A DNA stretch of 64,000 nucleotides from Thermus hydrothermalis (lineage in GTDB: Bacteria > Deinococcota > Deinococci > Deinococcales > Thermaceae), in assembly GCF_022760925.1 (NCBI RefSeq), contig NZ_JAKTNT010000010.1:23738-87737 (forward strand). The letters run 5' to 3'. The translations under genes were made by a program, and so were the position numbers. The notes beneath the pieces are model-generated. The model saw only the letters and a list, made by a program, of their open reading frames with translations, did no database searches and was not told where the DNA came from. Positions 7,962 through 24,904 of this stretch are shown here, piece after piece (within the stretch, counting starts at the first letter, position 1; every line of letters starts with the position of its first letter).

Positions 7962-9448
7962 GCGGGAACGCCCGCCATGAGGAGGCCAAGCCGCTCCTCC
8001 GTGGCCTCCTCCGGGGAGAGCTCCCCCACAATCCTCCCCTCGTACATGACGAGGATCCGGTCGGCGAGGTTTAGCACCTCGGAGAGGTCGGCGGAAACGA
8101 GGAGCACCGCCATCCCCTGGTCCCGGGCCTCTATGAGGCGCTGGTGGATGAACTCAATGGCCCCCACGTCCACCCCCCGGGTGGGCTGGGCGGCGACGAG
8201 GAGGCGGGGCTTCCTTAGCAGCTCCCTCCCCACCACGATCTTCTGCTGGTTCCCCCCGGAGAAGCGCCTGGCGGAAAGCTCCGTGGACCGGGGCCGCACG
8301 TCAAACCCCTCCACCAGGGCCTTGGCGTGGGCCTCCACCGCCTCGCCGTCCAGAAAGCCCAGGAAGCCCCGGAAGGGGGGCCTGTGCTGGTCGCCTAGGA
8401 TGGCGTTTTCCCGCACGGAGAAGTCCAACACCAGGCCCCGGGCGTGCCGGTCCTCGGGGACGTGGCTCACCCCGAGCTCCCGCACCGCCCGGGCTAGGGA
8501 AGGAAGGGGCTTCCCCAGGTAGCGGGCCACCCCCTGGTGGCGGCGGAGGCCGGTGAGGGCTTCCACGAGTTCGGTCTGGCCGTTCCCCTCCACCCCGGCG
8601 ATGCCCACGATCTCCCCCGCCCGCACCTGGAAGCTCACCCCCTTGAGCCGGGGCGGGGCGGCGAAGTTATCCAGCTCCAAGACCACCTCGCCGGGTCTGG
8701 CCGGGCCCTTTTGCACCCTCAAGACCACCTCCCTCCCCACCATCATCCGGGCGAGGGCCTCCAGGGAGGTTTCCGCGGTGTGCACCGTGCCCACCACCTT
8801 CCCGTCCCGGATCACCGTGACCCGGTCGGAAACGGCCAGCACCTCCTTGAGCTTGTGGCTGATGAAGATGGCGGCGTTGCCCTGGGCCACGTAGGCCCTG
8901 AGGAAGCGGAAAAGCTCCTCCGCCTCCTGGGGGGTAAGGACGGCGGTGGGCTCGTCCAGGATGAGGATTTTGGCCTCGCGGTAAAGGGCCTTGAGGATCT
9001 CCACCCGTTGCTGCAGGCCCACGGGGAGGTTTTCAATGCGCTCGTCCAAGGGAACCTGGAAGCCGAGCTCCTCCATGAGGCCTTGGGCGCGCTTCCTTGC
9101 CGCCTCGAGGTCCAGGTAAAGGGGGCTTCCGGGCTCCAGGCCCAGGACCAGGTTCTCCAGCACCGTAAACGGCTCCACCAGCATGAAGTGCTGGTGCACC
9201 ATGCCGATGCCGGCGGCGATGGCGTCCAGGGGGCTTCTCGGCCGGTAGGGCTTGCCGTCCACCCACATCTCCCCCTCGTCCGGGAGCTGGAGGCCGTAGA
9301 CGATCTTCATGAGGGTGGACTTTCCCGCCCCGTTTTCCCCCACCAGGGCCAAAACCTCGCCCCACTCCAGGTCCAAGGAGATGTGGTCGTTGGCGAGGAC
9401 CAGGGGGAAGCGCTTGGTGATGTCCTTAAGGACCAGGGCCTTCTTCAC
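7958..9448 (-). CDS. Sugar/nucleoside ABC importer ATPase with two nucleotide-binding domains
   Basis: A 496-residue RbsA/YufO-type ATPase with fused domains. NBD1 has Walker [10 protein letters not shown] (about residue 36), signature [11 protein letters not shown] and Walker B ILILDEP. NBD2 has a degenerate Walker A ([10 protein letters not shown]), signature [15 protein letters not shown] and a Walker B-like [12 protein letters not shown], the usual asymmetry of this class. GTG 9448 starts the recognisable protein; the longer frame runs back into the BMP gene. It lies downstream of the BMP-type binding protein, so it probably energises nucleoside uptake. Permease genes are not adjacent. 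Confidence 0.9.
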   Translation of the reverse strand: MKKALVLKDITKRFPLVLANDHISLDLEWGEVLALVGENGAGKSTLMKIVYGLQLPDEGEMWVDGKPYRPRSPLDAIAAGIGMVHQHFMLVEPFTVLENLVLGLEPGSPLYLDLEAARKRAQGLMEELGFQVPLDERIENLPVGLQQRVEILKALYREAKILILDEPTAVLTPQEAEELFRFLRAYVAQGNAAIFISHKLKEVLAVSDRVTVIRDGKVVGTVHTAETSLEALARMMVGREVVLRVQKGPARPGEVVLELDNFAAPPRLKGVSFQVRAGEIVGIAGVEGNGQTELVEALTGLRRHQGVARYLGKPLPSLARAVRELGVSHVPEDRHARGLVLDFSVRENAILGDQHRPPFRGFLGFLDGEAVEAHAKALVEGFDVRPRSTELSARRFSGGNQQKIVVGRELLRKPRLLVAAQPTRGVDVGAIEFIHQRLIEARDQGMAVLLVSADLSEVLNLADRILVMYEGRIVGELSPEEATEERLGLLMAGVPA

Positions 9449-9461
9449 GGGAGGAGTATAC

Positions 9462-9488
9462 AAAAAGCCGGGGCAAGCCCCGGCTTTT
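9462..9488 (-). terminator. Terminator/attenuator between BMP protein and ATPase genes
   Basis: A 12-bp inverted repeat (AAAAGCCGGGGC / GCCCCGGCTTTT) with a tiny loop, followed on the - strand by TTTTTG. It lies between two genes expected in one operon, so it probably lowers expression of the ATPase relative to the abundant binding protein. Confidence 0.75.
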
Positions 9489-9501
9489 CGCACGGCCCGC
9501 C

Positions 9502-10626
9502 TTAGCGGGTTTCCGGCACCTTGAGCTGGCCCTTGATGATCTGCTGCTTGAGCACCTCCAGCTTGCTCACCACGCTCGCCGGGATCAGGGCCTTGTTGTA
9601 CTCGTCCAGGGCGTAGCCCACCCCGTTGTTGCTCAGGCCGAACTCCCGCACCCCGCCCTTGAAGGTCTTCTGCACCACGCTCTTGATGACCTCGTAGGTG
9701 GCCACGTCCACCCGCTTCATCATGGAGGTGAGGCCGTGGTTGAGGGTGGCGGGGTTGTTGTCCGTGTCGCCCAGGTAGTTCTGGTTGGCGTCCACGCCGA
9801 TGAAGAAGAGGGGCGTGGCCTTGGTGCCGTCGGTGCCGCAGGCCTTGGTGTAGTCGGCGTACTTGGCCACCTTGGCGTAGGGGTCCGCCTTGCGCACGAA
9901 GCGGATGTTGCCGCCCTCCTTGAGGCACTTGGTCTGCTTCACGTAGTCAATGAGCCCGAGGCCCGAACCACCCGCGGCGGCGTAGATGATGTCGGCGCCC
10001 TGGCGCACCTGGGCGGCGGCGATCTCCTTGGCCTTGGCGGGGTCGTTCCAGGCGGCGGGGGTGTTCCCCACGTAGCCCACCAGGACCTTGCCCTGGATCT
10101 TGTCCTCCTTGAAGGCGTACTCCGCCCCGGCGCGGAAGCCCGCCTCAAACTTGTGGATGAGGGGGATGTCCATGCCGCCGATGAAGCCCACCACCCCGGT
10201 GCGGCTCATCTTGCCGGCGATGTAGCCCACCAGGAAGCTGCCCTCGTGCTCGCGGAACACGAGCCCCACGGCGTTGGCGAGCTTCCCTTCCCCGGGCACG
10301 GCGTCAATCACGGCGAACTTCACCTTGGGGAACTCCTTGGCCGTGGCGGTGATGGCGGGCTCGTTGGCGAAGCCCACGCCGATCACCAGGTCAAAGCCCT
10401 CCTCGGCGAAGGTGCGGATGCCCTGCCCCACCTGGGAGGGGTCGGCGGGCTCAAAGTCAAAGAGCTTTACCCCGAAGTCCTTGGCCGCCTTCTGCGCCCC
10501 TTCCCAGGCGGACTGGTTGAAGGAGCGGTCAAACTTGCCGCCGGCGTCAAAGGCGATGCCCACCCGCACCTGGGCCAGGCTTAGGCCCAGGGCTAGAACC
10601 CCAATAAGCGCCAGTACACGTTTCAT
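9502..10626 (-). CDS. BMP/PnrA-family nucleoside-binding protein
   Basis: A 374-residue exported protein. A signal peptide (about 1-18, ending SLAQ) precedes the basic-membrane-protein family opening [24 protein letters not shown]. Other family segments are [31 protein letters not shown] and [19 protein letters not shown]. PnrA-like proteins bind purine nucleosides for an RbsA-type ABC importer, matching the ATPase just downstream. No lipobox Cys is visible after the signal. ATG 10626 follows AGGAGGTGAGC, better than the GTG six bases upstream. Confidence 0.9.
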   Translation of the reverse strand: MKRVLALIGVLALGLSLAQVRVGIAFDAGGKFDRSFNQSAWEGAQKAAKDFGVKLFDFEPADPSQVGQGIRTFAEEGFDLVIGVGFANEPAITATAKEFPKVKFAVIDAVPGEGKLANAVGLVFREHEGSFLVGYIAGKMSRTGVVGFIGGMDIPLIHKFEAGFRAGAEYAFKEDKIQGKVLVGYVGNTPAAWNDPAKAKEIAAAQVRQGADIIYAAAGGSGLGLIDYVKQTKCLKEGGNIRFVRKADPYAKVAKYADYTKACGTDGTKATPLFFIGVDANQNYLGDTDNNPATLNHGLTSMMKRVDVATYEVIKSVVQKTFKGGVREFGLSNNGVGYALDEYNKALIPASVVSKLEVLKQQIIKGQLKVPETR

Positions 10627-10657
10627 GCTCACCTCCTGCGGCTATTCGCCAGGGGCT

Positions 10658-10663
10658 ATTATA
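10658..10663 (-). promoter_or_regulatory. -10 box of the BMP/ABC operon
   Basis: Perfect TATAAT on the - strand, 31 bases before the ATG at 10626 and followed by a clear ribosome-binding site. The region is shared back-to-back with ligA, whose own -10 (TAAACT, 10672-10677) sits 6 bases before its ATG. Confidence 0.65.
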
Positions 10664-10674
10664 CCCGGCGGTAA

Positions 10675-13508
<2,834 letters not shown>

Positions 13509-13557
13509 GCCCTAAAGTCTACTTGCCCCGTGGGCCTTTCCGGTCTACCCTGAGCCT

Positions 13558-13650
13558 ATGCGGGCAAGGACCCCTTTCGCCTTCAATAAGGAAGCACGGG
13601 CGCTACCGAGGCCCTGGCCTTTTCCCTGTCGGCGGAGGGCGATAGGATAA
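13558..13650 (+). CDS. Possible 30-codon leader ORF upstream of trpB
   Basis: An ATG-started frame encoding 30 residues (ends [10 protein letters not shown]) with one Trp codon in a Pro-rich stretch. It is preceded by a -10-like TCTACC 7-8 bases before the ATG, the leaderless spacing seen elsewhere here. It lies between thyX and trpB. One Trp is weak support for attenuation and no clear antiterminator was found, so it may be spurious. Confidence 0.25.
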   Translation: MRARTPFAFNKEARALPRPWPFPCRRRAIG

Positions 13651-13688
13651 ATAGGCTTTGGGCGCTTGGCGCCTTTTGGAGAGTGAAG

Positions 13689-15682
<1,994 letters not shown>

Positions 15683-15703
15683 GACTTGCGCCAAAGAGCC
15701 TGC

Positions 15704-15727
15704 CCGGGTACCCTAGAGGGTACCCGG
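15704..15727 (+). terminator. Hairpin after trpBA
   Basis: An 11-bp near-perfect palindrome (CCGGGTACCCT / AGGGTACCCGG) 21 bases after the trpA stop. There is no T-run; termination is likely but not certain. Confidence 0.55.
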
Positions 15728-15790
15728 ATCCCCCGCTAGCCTCCTCTGCTGGTGCGCTGGTTTCCAGGGTTATGCCTGAAGGAGGCGCGC

Positions 15791-16570
15791 GTGTGGGCCA
15801 TTGAAGTAGAAAACCTTTCCAAGGTATTCCGCAAGACCACCTTCGGCCGCAGGCAGGAGGAGTGGGCGCTGAAAGGGGTTTCCTTCCGGGTGGCGGAAGG
15901 GGAAACCTACGCCCTCTTGGGGCCTAACGGCTCCGGCAAGTCCACCTTGATCCGCATCCTCTCCACCTTGCTCGTGCCCGATGCCGGTCGGGTGCGCATC
16001 CTGGGCTACTCCTTACCCCAGGAGGAACGGCGGGTGCGGGAAAGGATTGGCCGGGTGAGCGTGGACGCCGCCTTTTACAAGAAGCTTTCCCCCCGCGAAA
16101 ACCTCCTCTTCGCCGCCCAGCTTTACGGCATCCCCCCCAAGGAGGCGGAAGGGAGGGCCATGGCCATCTTGGAGCGGCTTGGCTTGGAAACCCGGCGGTT
16201 TGACGACCCCTTGGAGGAGATGAGCCGGGGCATGCAGCAGAAGGTAGCCATCGCCCGCGCCCTCCTCATCCGCCCGCCTCTCCTCCTCCTGGACGAGCCC
16301 ACCACGGGGCTAGACCCGCGAAGCCGCCGGGACGTGCAGGGCTTTTTGGAGGAGCTCAGACGGGAGGAGGGCACCACCCTCCTCCTCACCACCCACGACA
16401 TGGCCGAGGCGGAGCGCCTGGCCCACCGGGTGGGCTTCCTGGTGCGGGGAAGGCTGGTGGCGGAGGGGACGGTGGAGGAGCTCAAGGCCGTGGCCGGGGC
16501 CGGGAACCTGGAGGAGGCCTTCTTGCGCATGACGGGGGAGGGCCTCGAGGAGGAAACCGATGCTTCGTAA
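15791..16570 (+). CDS. ABC-2 type exporter ATPase
   Basis: A 259-residue ATPase: Walker A LLGPNGSGKST (about residue 42), Q-loop region, signature MSRGMQQKVAIARALL, Walker B LLLLDEPTTGLDPRSRRD and H-loop LLTTHD. This is the NodI/DrrA-like class that exports small molecules or lipids. GTG 15791 was chosen because AAGGAGG ends 5 bases upstream and the family begins at this point. It overlaps the permease gene by 11 bases. Confidence 0.9.
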   Translation: MWAIEVENLSKVFRKTTFGRRQEEWALKGVSFRVAEGETYALLGPNGSGKSTLIRILSTLLVPDAGRVRILGYSLPQEERRVRERIGRVSVDAAFYKKLSPRENLLFAAQLYGIPPKEAEGRAMAILERLGLETRRFDDPLEEMSRGMQQKVAIARALLIRPPLLLLDEPTTGLDPRSRRDVQGFLEELRREEGTTLLLTTHDMAEAERLAHRVGFLVRGRLVAEGTVEELKAVAGAGNLEEAFLRMTGEGLEEETDAS

Positions 16571-17387
16571 GTACCTCTTGCCCATGTGGGCTTTTGTCTT
16601 CCGCGACTTCCACCTGACGCGGCGCTACTTCTCCTGGGTGGTGGTCTTCACCTTTTACGCCATCGTCAACGCCGCCACCATCGCCCTCATCGGGGTGGCC
16701 CAGGGGGATTTCCGCCTCACCCTCACCTTGGTCCTGGGGGCGCTCCTTTGGAGCTACCTTTCCGCCATGTACCAGGAGATCGCCAACTCCATCGCCTACG
16801 AGCGCTGGGAGGGCACCCTGGAGTACACCTTTATGGCCCCCGTGTCCCGCCTGGTCCACCTTTTGGGGGTGAGCCTCTTCGCCACCTTCTACAGCGTGGT
16901 GCGCACCGCGGTCATTCTTTTGGGTCTGGCCCTTTTCGTGGACCTGGACCTCGCCGGGGCCAACCTTTGGGGGGTGTTGGTGGTGCTTCTGGTGGGGAGC
17001 CTGGCCTTCATGGGCCTGGGGCTCATGGCCGCCATCCTGCCGGTGATGAGCCCGGAAAACGGGGCCCAGGCCACCAACATCCTCCAGGGGGTCTTGCTCT
17101 TGGTTTCCGGCATCTACTACCCGGTTTCCGTCCTGCCTGCCTGGCTCCAGCCCTTGGCCTACATCTCCCCCGCCACCTACGCCCTCGAGGCCAGCCGCAA
17201 GCTCCTGGGCATCCCGCACCCGGACTCCGCCCCCGGCCACCTGGTGGGGGCCCCCTTGGGGGCGGTGCTCCCGGAGCTCGGGGTCCTCCTCCTCATGGGG
17301 GTTGCCTTCATCCCCTTGGGCCTTTGGGTGTTCGGCCTGGCGGAGCGCTGGGCCAAGCGCACCGGGAAGCTCAAACGCACGGGCTAG
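16560..17387 (+). CDS. ABC-2 type exporter permease
   Basis: A 275-residue integral membrane protein with about six hydrophobic segments (for example residues 25-47, 55-75, 105-130, 140-165, 175-195 and 240-262) and the ABC-2 features QEIANSIAYERWEGTLEY and SGIYYPVSVLPAWLQPLAYISPATYALEA. It pairs with the ATPase whose gene overlaps it. The substrate is unknown. The 3' end overlaps mqnC (convergent) by 4 bases. Confidence 0.9.
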   Translation: MLRKYLLPMWAFVFRDFHLTRRYFSWVVVFTFYAIVNAATIALIGVAQGDFRLTLTLVLGALLWSYLSAMYQEIANSIAYERWEGTLEYTFMAPVSRLVHLLGVSLFATFYSVVRTAVILLGLALFVDLDLAGANLWGVLVVLLVGSLAFMGLGLMAAILPVMSPENGAQATNILQGVLLLVSGIYYPVSVLPAWLQPLAYISPATYALEASRKLLGIPHPDSAPGHLVGAPLGAVLPELGVLLLMGVAFIPLGLWVFGLAERWAKRTGKLKRTG

Positions 17388-18517
17388 GCCAGGGGTAGCT
17401 CCAGGGGCTCGGGCTCTTTTAGGATGGCCTCGGGGTCGGGGTAGCGGAGGATGCGGTAAAGGGGGTCCCGCTCCGCCGGCCTAAAGCCCGCGTCCACGAT
17501 GTGGCGCACGATCTGGCGCACCGTGGCGTGGGTGCGGTTGTGCCCCCCGGCGGCCGACACCACGTTCTCCTCCAGCATGGTGCTGCCGAAGTCGTCCGCC
17601 CCGTAGTACAGGGCGGCCTGGGCCACCTTGAAGCCCAGGGTGGGCCAAGAGGCTTGGAAGTGGGCGAAGTTGTCCAGGGCAAGCCGGGCGATGCTTAAGG
17701 TCTTCAGGTACTCGTGGGCCGTGGCCCCCGGGGCCTTGCCCTTGAGGCGGGTGTGCTCCACCTGGAGGGTCCAAAGGGCGAAGGCGGCGAAGCCGTTTTG
17801 GTGGCGCTCCAGGGCCCTATCCTGCTGGGCGCGGAGGCCCAGGAGGTGGGCGGTGCGCTCCTTGGGGCCTTCCCCAAATCCGATGACCATGCTGGCCAGG
17901 GTGTAGAGGCCCAGGGCCTGGGCGGCGTCCACGATGCGGTACCAGTCCGCCGTCCGGATGCGGGCAGGGGCCGCTTTTTGCCGCACCTCGTCCACCAGGA
18001 TCTCCGCCCCCGCCCCCGGCATCCCGTCCAGGCCCGCCTCCTTGAGCCTTTCCAAGATTTCCTCGGCCCTAAGGCCCGTGAGGCGCTCTAGGCCCAGGAT
18101 CTCCTCGGGGCTAAAGGCGTCAATCCGGAGGTCGGGGAAGCGCCCCTTGAGGTAGCGGAGGAGGTCCAGGTACCAGTCCAAGGGGAGGTCGGGGTTCACC
18201 CCGCCCTGCATGAGGATGCGCTTTCCCCCCACCTGGTAGAGCTCCTCCACCTTCCTGGCGATCTCCTCGTAGCTTAGGGTGTAGGCGTCCTTCTGACGCT
18301 TGGTGCGGTAGAAGGCGCAGAAGGCGCAGGCCACGGTGCAGACGTTGGTGTAGTTGATGTTGCGGTCTATGAGGAAGGTGACCACCTCGGGGTCCGTCTT
18401 CTTGAGCCGCACCTCGTGGGCGGCGGCGGCCAGTTCGGGGAGGGGGAGGTCAAAGAGGGCCAGGACCTCCCTTTCCGAAAGCCTCTCCCCGGCCACGGCC
18501 TTCTCCAGGACGTCCAT
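17384..18517 (-). CDS. mqnC: Cyclic dehypoxanthinyl futalosine synthase (radical SAM)
   Basis: A 377-residue radical SAM enzyme of the futalosine route to menaquinone, consistent with a menaquinone-using Thermus. The cluster motif CTVACAFCAFYR lies at about residues 62-73, MQGGVNPDLPLDWYLDLL near 110, and the MqnC/MqnE tail TMLEENVVSAAGG near 310. ATG 18517 has TAGCAT 7 bases upstream (leaderless pattern). The longer upstream frame would cross the divergent gene. MqnC is preferred over MqnE because of the QGGVNPDLPLDWY segment. Confidence 0.88.
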   Translation of the reverse strand: MDVLEKAVAGERLSEREVLALFDLPLPELAAAAHEVRLKKTDPEVVTFLIDRNINYTNVCTVACAFCAFYRTKRQKDAYTLSYEEIARKVEELYQVGGKRILMQGGVNPDLPLDWYLDLLRYLKGRFPDLRIDAFSPEEILGLERLTGLRAEEILERLKEAGLDGMPGAGAEILVDEVRQKAAPARIRTADWYRIVDAAQALGLYTLASMVIGFGEGPKERTAHLLGLRAQQDRALERHQNGFAAFALWTLQVEHTRLKGKAPGATAHEYLKTLSIARLALDNFAHFQASWPTLGFKVAQAALYYGADDFGSTMLEENVVSAAGGHNRTHATVRQIVRHIVDAGFRPAERDPLYRILRYPDPEAILKEPEPLELPLA

Positions 18518-18581
18518 GCCCCCTATGCTACACCGGAGAGTCCCCCGGCATGGGGGCCTGGGCCACGGGTAAAATGGCCCC

Positions 18582-19066
18582 ATGGAGCTCAAGCTCATCC
18601 CCATTGAGAAGCCGGAGAACCTGAACGTGATCCTGGGCCAGGCCCACTTCATCAAGACCGTGGAGGACCTGCACGAGGCCTTGGTGACCGCCGTGCCCGG
18701 CATCAAGTTCGGCCTCGCCTTCTCCGAGGCGAGCGGCAAGCGCCTCATCCGCCGCTCGGGCACGGACGAGGGCTTGGTGGAGCTGGCGGTGAAAAACCTC
18801 CTGAACCTGGCGGCGGGGCACACCTTCCTCATCGTCCTGGGGGAGGGGTTTTACCCCATCAACGTCCTCCATGCGGTGAAGGCCTGCCCCGAGGTGGTGC
18901 GCATCTTTGCCGCCACCGCCAATCCCCTCAAGGTGGTGGTGGCGGAGGAAGGGGAGCAGCGGGCCATCCTGGGGGTGATGGACGGGTTTAAGCCCCTGGG
19001 GGTGGAGGACGAGGCCGAGGTGGCCTGGCGCAAGGACCTCCTCCGCCGCTTCGGCTACAAGCTATA

Positions 19067-19067
<1 letters not shown>
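18582..19067 (+). CDS. Adenosine-specific kinase (DUF355 family)
   Basis: A 161-residue compact protein matching the archaeal/thermophile adenosine-specific kinase family: VILGQAHFIKTVEDLHEAL (about 16-34), GIKFGLAFSEASGKRLIRRSG (about 42-62), INVLHAVKACPEVVRIFAATANP. It would phosphorylate adenosine to AMP. A TAAAAT -10 box lies 6 bases before the ATG. The stop overlaps the next ATG (TAATG), so it heads a short operon with prxQ and rpiA. Confidence 0.85.
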
Positions 19068-20223
<1,156 letters not shown>

Positions 20224-20245
20224 GGTGTAAACTCCTTCCCATGAA

Positions 20246-22154
<1,909 letters not shown>

Positions 22155-22159
22155 AAGGG

Positions 22160-22185
22160 GGGGCCGGGGCTTTAGCCCCGGCCCC
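22160..22185. terminator. Bidirectional hairpin between metG and ctpA
   Basis: Perfect 11-bp stem GGGGCCGGGGC / GCCCCGGCCCC with TTTA loop, between convergent stop codons; no T-run. Confidence 0.65.
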
Positions 22186-22197
22186 ACGCCCAAGGGG

Positions 22198-23517
22198 CTA
22201 GCGGTTTAGCTCTTCCAGGGCCCGCTTGAGGATGGCGTCGTTCTCTAGGTCCAGGACCGCCTGGCCCCTTTCCTCGGGGAGGGGCCGCTGGCGTTGGGGT
22301 TCGGCGTAGGTGAACTTGCCCTCGGCGTCCGCCTTCACCTTGATGGTCTTGCCGTTTAGGGTGACGCTCACCTCCGCCCCCGGCGGGGCCCCGGCCCCTT
22401 GGAAGGAGAAGGGGGTGGGGAAGCGGGTGTCCTTGACCTCAATGTCCGGCTTCAGGCCTTCCTTGTTGATGGCCCGGCGCTTGGGGGTGAGCCACTCAAA
22501 GGTGACCAGGGTGAGCTCCCCGCCGTTCGCCAGGGTGTAAGGGGTCTGGCCCACGCCCTTGCCGAAGGTCTTCTCCCCAATCACCTTGGCCCGGCCGTAG
22601 TCCTGGAGGGCTCCGGCCACGATCTCGCTGGCGCTGGCGGAGTTTCCGTTCACCAGGACCACCATGGGGCCATCCCAAAGGGGCCTTCCCGAGGCCTCGC
22701 ACCAGACCCGGGTGAGGTTCTTGGTGCGGGTGTAGACGATGGGGCCCTCTTTCAGGAAGGCGCTCGCCACGGCGCATCCTTGGTCCAGGAGGCCACCCCC
22801 GTTGTCCCTAAGGTCAAAGATGAGCTTCTTGACGCCTTGGGCCCTCAGGTCCTCAATGGCCTTCTTGAGCTGGTCCTCCACCTTGAAGTTGGCGAAGGTT
22901 TCCAGGGCGATGTAGCCCACGTCGCCGATCTTGCCGGTGGAGACGGAGATGATCTCCACCTTCTCCCGGATGAGCTCAAAGACCAAGGGAGCCGGCACCC
23001 CTTCCCGGCGCACCTTGATGGTGACCTTGGTCCCCTCCCGGCCCCGGATGCGGGCCACCACCTCCTGGAGGGGCAGGGCGGTCACGTCCTCCCCGTCCAC
23101 CTCGAGGATCACATCCCCCGCCCGCATCCCCGCCCGCTGGGCGGGGAGGCCCTTCATGACCCCCTCAATCTTGGCCCCGGTGCCGTCGGGGTTGGCGGGG
23201 GTTAGGGTGGCCCCGATGCCGAAGAACTCGCCCCTAAGGTCCTCCTGGCGCAGGCTGGCCCGCTGGGGCGGGGAGTAGCTGGTGAAGGGGTCCTTTAAGG
23301 CGGCCACCATGCCGCCGATGGCTCCTTCCAGGAGGGCGTTGAGCTTCTCCTTGGGCAAGGTTTCCAGGTAGTCCTGCTGGATCCGCTGGTAGACCTCCAG
23401 GAGGGCCTGGCCGTTGGGGTTTTGCAGGAGGCTTTCCGCCTGGGGCCTGGGAAGCTGGGCGTAGACCAGGGCAAGGAGCACCCCGATCCCGGCGATGAAC
23501 CACGCGCGTTTTTTCAT
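22198..23517 (-). CDS. Carboxy-terminal processing peptidase (S41 family)
   Basis: A 439-residue exported protease. An N-terminal signal/anchor (about 4-20) is followed by a PDZ domain (about 90-175: GIGATL, AQRAGMRAGDVILEVDGEDV) and an S41 core. NGNSASASEIVAGALQD (about 295-311) carries the nucleophile Ser, and the Lys lies in GEKTFGKG. RDNGGGLLDQG is typical. Such Ctp proteases trim envelope proteins. ATG 23517 was chosen over GTG 23529 because GAGGGAGAGG precedes it; a TATAGT -10 lies at 23539-23544. Confidence 0.92.
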   Translation of the reverse strand: MKKRAWFIAGIGVLLALVYAQLPRPQAESLLQNPNGQALLEVYQRIQQDYLETLPKEKLNALLEGAIGGMVAALKDPFTSYSPPQRASLRQEDLRGEFFGIGATLTPANPDGTGAKIEGVMKGLPAQRAGMRAGDVILEVDGEDVTALPLQEVVARIRGREGTKVTIKVRREGVPAPLVFELIREKVEIISVSTGKIGDVGYIALETFANFKVEDQLKKAIEDLRAQGVKKLIFDLRDNGGGLLDQGCAVASAFLKEGPIVYTRTKNLTRVWCEASGRPLWDGPMVVLVNGNSASASEIVAGALQDYGRAKVIGEKTFGKGVGQTPYTLANGGELTLVTFEWLTPKRRAINKEGLKPDIEVKDTRFPTPFSFQGAGAPPGAEVSVTLNGKTIKVKADAEGKFTYAEPQRQRPLPEERGQAVLDLENDAILKRALEELNR

Positions 23518-23594
23518 CCTCTCCCTCACCTAGCCTCCACTATAGCGCCCTTCCATGAGAAGCAACCGTGGCCCGCCTTGCGTATAGTGGGGGC

Positions 23595-24323
23595 ATGATC
23601 GCCTTCCACCGGGTGGGCCTGGAGTACCCCCGCACGGGGACCAAGGCGCTTTACAACGTGAACCTCGAGGTGAAGAAGGGGGAGTTCGTCTACGTGGTGG
23701 GGCACTCGGGGGCGGGGAAGTCCACCCTCCTCTCCCTCATTCTGAGGCGGCTTCTCCCCACCCAGGGGGCGGTCTACTTCGCCGGCCAGAACCTGAAAAA
23801 CCTAAGGGGCGACCAGGTGGCCCTCCACCGCCGGCGCATCGGCATGGTCTTCCAGGACCACCGCCTCCTTGCCGACCTCACCGTGGAGGAGAACCTGGCC
23901 TTCGTTCTGGAGGTGCAGGGGGTGCCCCGCAAGGAATGGGCTGAGCGCATCGCCACCGCCCTTCGCCGGGTGGGGCTTGCCCACAAGAAGCGGGCCTTTC
24001 CCGAGGAGCTTTCCGTGGGGGAGGCCCAGCGGGTGGCCATCGCCCGCGCCCTCCTCCTAGACCCCCCCGTGATCCTGGCGGACGAGCCCACGGGCAACCT
24101 GGACTTGGAAAACGCCCTCCAGGTCCTGGACATCCTCAAGGCCGCCCACAGCCGCGGGGCCACGGTGGTGGTGGCCACCCACAGCCGCGAGCTTCTGGAG
24201 GCCTACCCCGCCCGGGTGGTGGTCCTCAAGGCAGGGCAGGTGGTGCGGGACGAGCGTCCCGGGGAAGGTGGTAGCATAAGGGTAAGGGAAAGCCCTGACC
24301 GGGGCGGAAAGGAGGGCACATGA
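23595..24323 (+). CDS. ftsE: Cell-division ATPase FtsE
   Basis: A 242-residue ABC ATPase: Walker A VVGHSGAGKST (about 33-43), GMVFQDHRLLADLTVEEN (typical of FtsE), signature LSVGEAQRVAIARALL and Walker B VILADEPTGNLD. With FtsX it gates septal peptidoglycan hydrolysis. A TATAGT box lies 6 bases before the ATG. Unusually, ftsX is not next to it but about 2.6 kb away on the other strand. The stop overlaps hpf. Confidence 0.9.
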   Translation: MIAFHRVGLEYPRTGTKALYNVNLEVKKGEFVYVVGHSGAGKSTLLSLILRRLLPTQGAVYFAGQNLKNLRGDQVALHRRRIGMVFQDHRLLADLTVEENLAFVLEVQGVPRKEWAERIATALRRVGLAHKKRAFPEELSVGEAQRVAIARALLLDPPVILADEPTGNLDLENALQVLDILKAAHSRGATVVVATHSRELLEAYPARVVVLKAGQVVRDERPGEGGSIRVRESPDRGGKEGT

Positions 24324-24880
24324 ACGTCTACAAGCTCATCGGCCGCAACCTGGAGATTACCGACGCCATCCGGGAGTACGTGGAAAAGAAGCTTTCCCGC
24401 CTGGACCGCTACCAGAACGGGGAGCTCATGGCCAAGGTGGTCCTCTCCTTGGCGGCAAGCCCCCACGTGGAGCGGAAGGCCAAGGCCGAGGTGCAGGTGG
24501 ACCTCCCCGGGGGGCTGGTGCGGGTGGAGGAGGAGGACCCGGACCTCTACGCCGCCATTGACCGGATGGTGGACCGCTTGGAAACCCAGCTCAAGCGCTT
24601 CAAGGAGCGGCGCTTCATCGGCAAGCGCCACTCCTACCAAGGCCCCCCGCCCCCGGAGGTGCGGGACCTCGAGGCCCTGCGCAAGCCCGAGGAGGAGGAA
24701 GGCCCCCGTATCGTGCGGGTGAAGCGCTTTGAGATGAAGCCCATGTCCCCGGAGGAGGCGGCCTTCCAGATGGAGGCCTTGGGGCACGACTTCTTCGTCT
24801 TCCGCAACGCCGAAACCGACGAGATCAACGTCATCTACCGCCGCAAGGACGGGAACTACGGGCTCATTGAGCCCGCCTGA
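24320..24880 (+). CDS. hpf: Ribosome hibernation promoting factor, long form
   Basis: A 186-residue protein. The N-terminal S30AE domain (about 1-100) begins VYKLIGRNLEITDAIREYVEKKL and includes DLYAAIDRMVDRLETQL. A C-terminal domain (about 125-186) carries PMSPEEAAFQMEALGHDFFVFRNAETDEINVIYRR. Long HPF dimerises to pair 70S ribosomes into inactive 100S particles. It overlaps ftsE by 4 bases (ATGA). Confidence 0.95.
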   Translation: MNVYKLIGRNLEITDAIREYVEKKLSRLDRYQNGELMAKVVLSLAASPHVERKAKAEVQVDLPGGLVRVEEEDPDLYAAIDRMVDRLETQLKRFKERRFIGKRHSYQGPPPPEVRDLEALRKPEEEEGPRIVRVKRFEMKPMSPEEAAFQMEALGHDFFVFRNAETDEINVIYRRKDGNYGLIEPA

Positions 24881-24904
24881 AAGCCCACCTGCCCCGGGGC
24901 GGGG

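Noticed and set aside
9449..9928. N-terminal extension of the ABC ATPase to base 9928
   Set aside because: It would run through the terminator and into the BMP gene and reads as Arg/Gly-rich shadow. GTG 9448 begins the recognisable family sequence.
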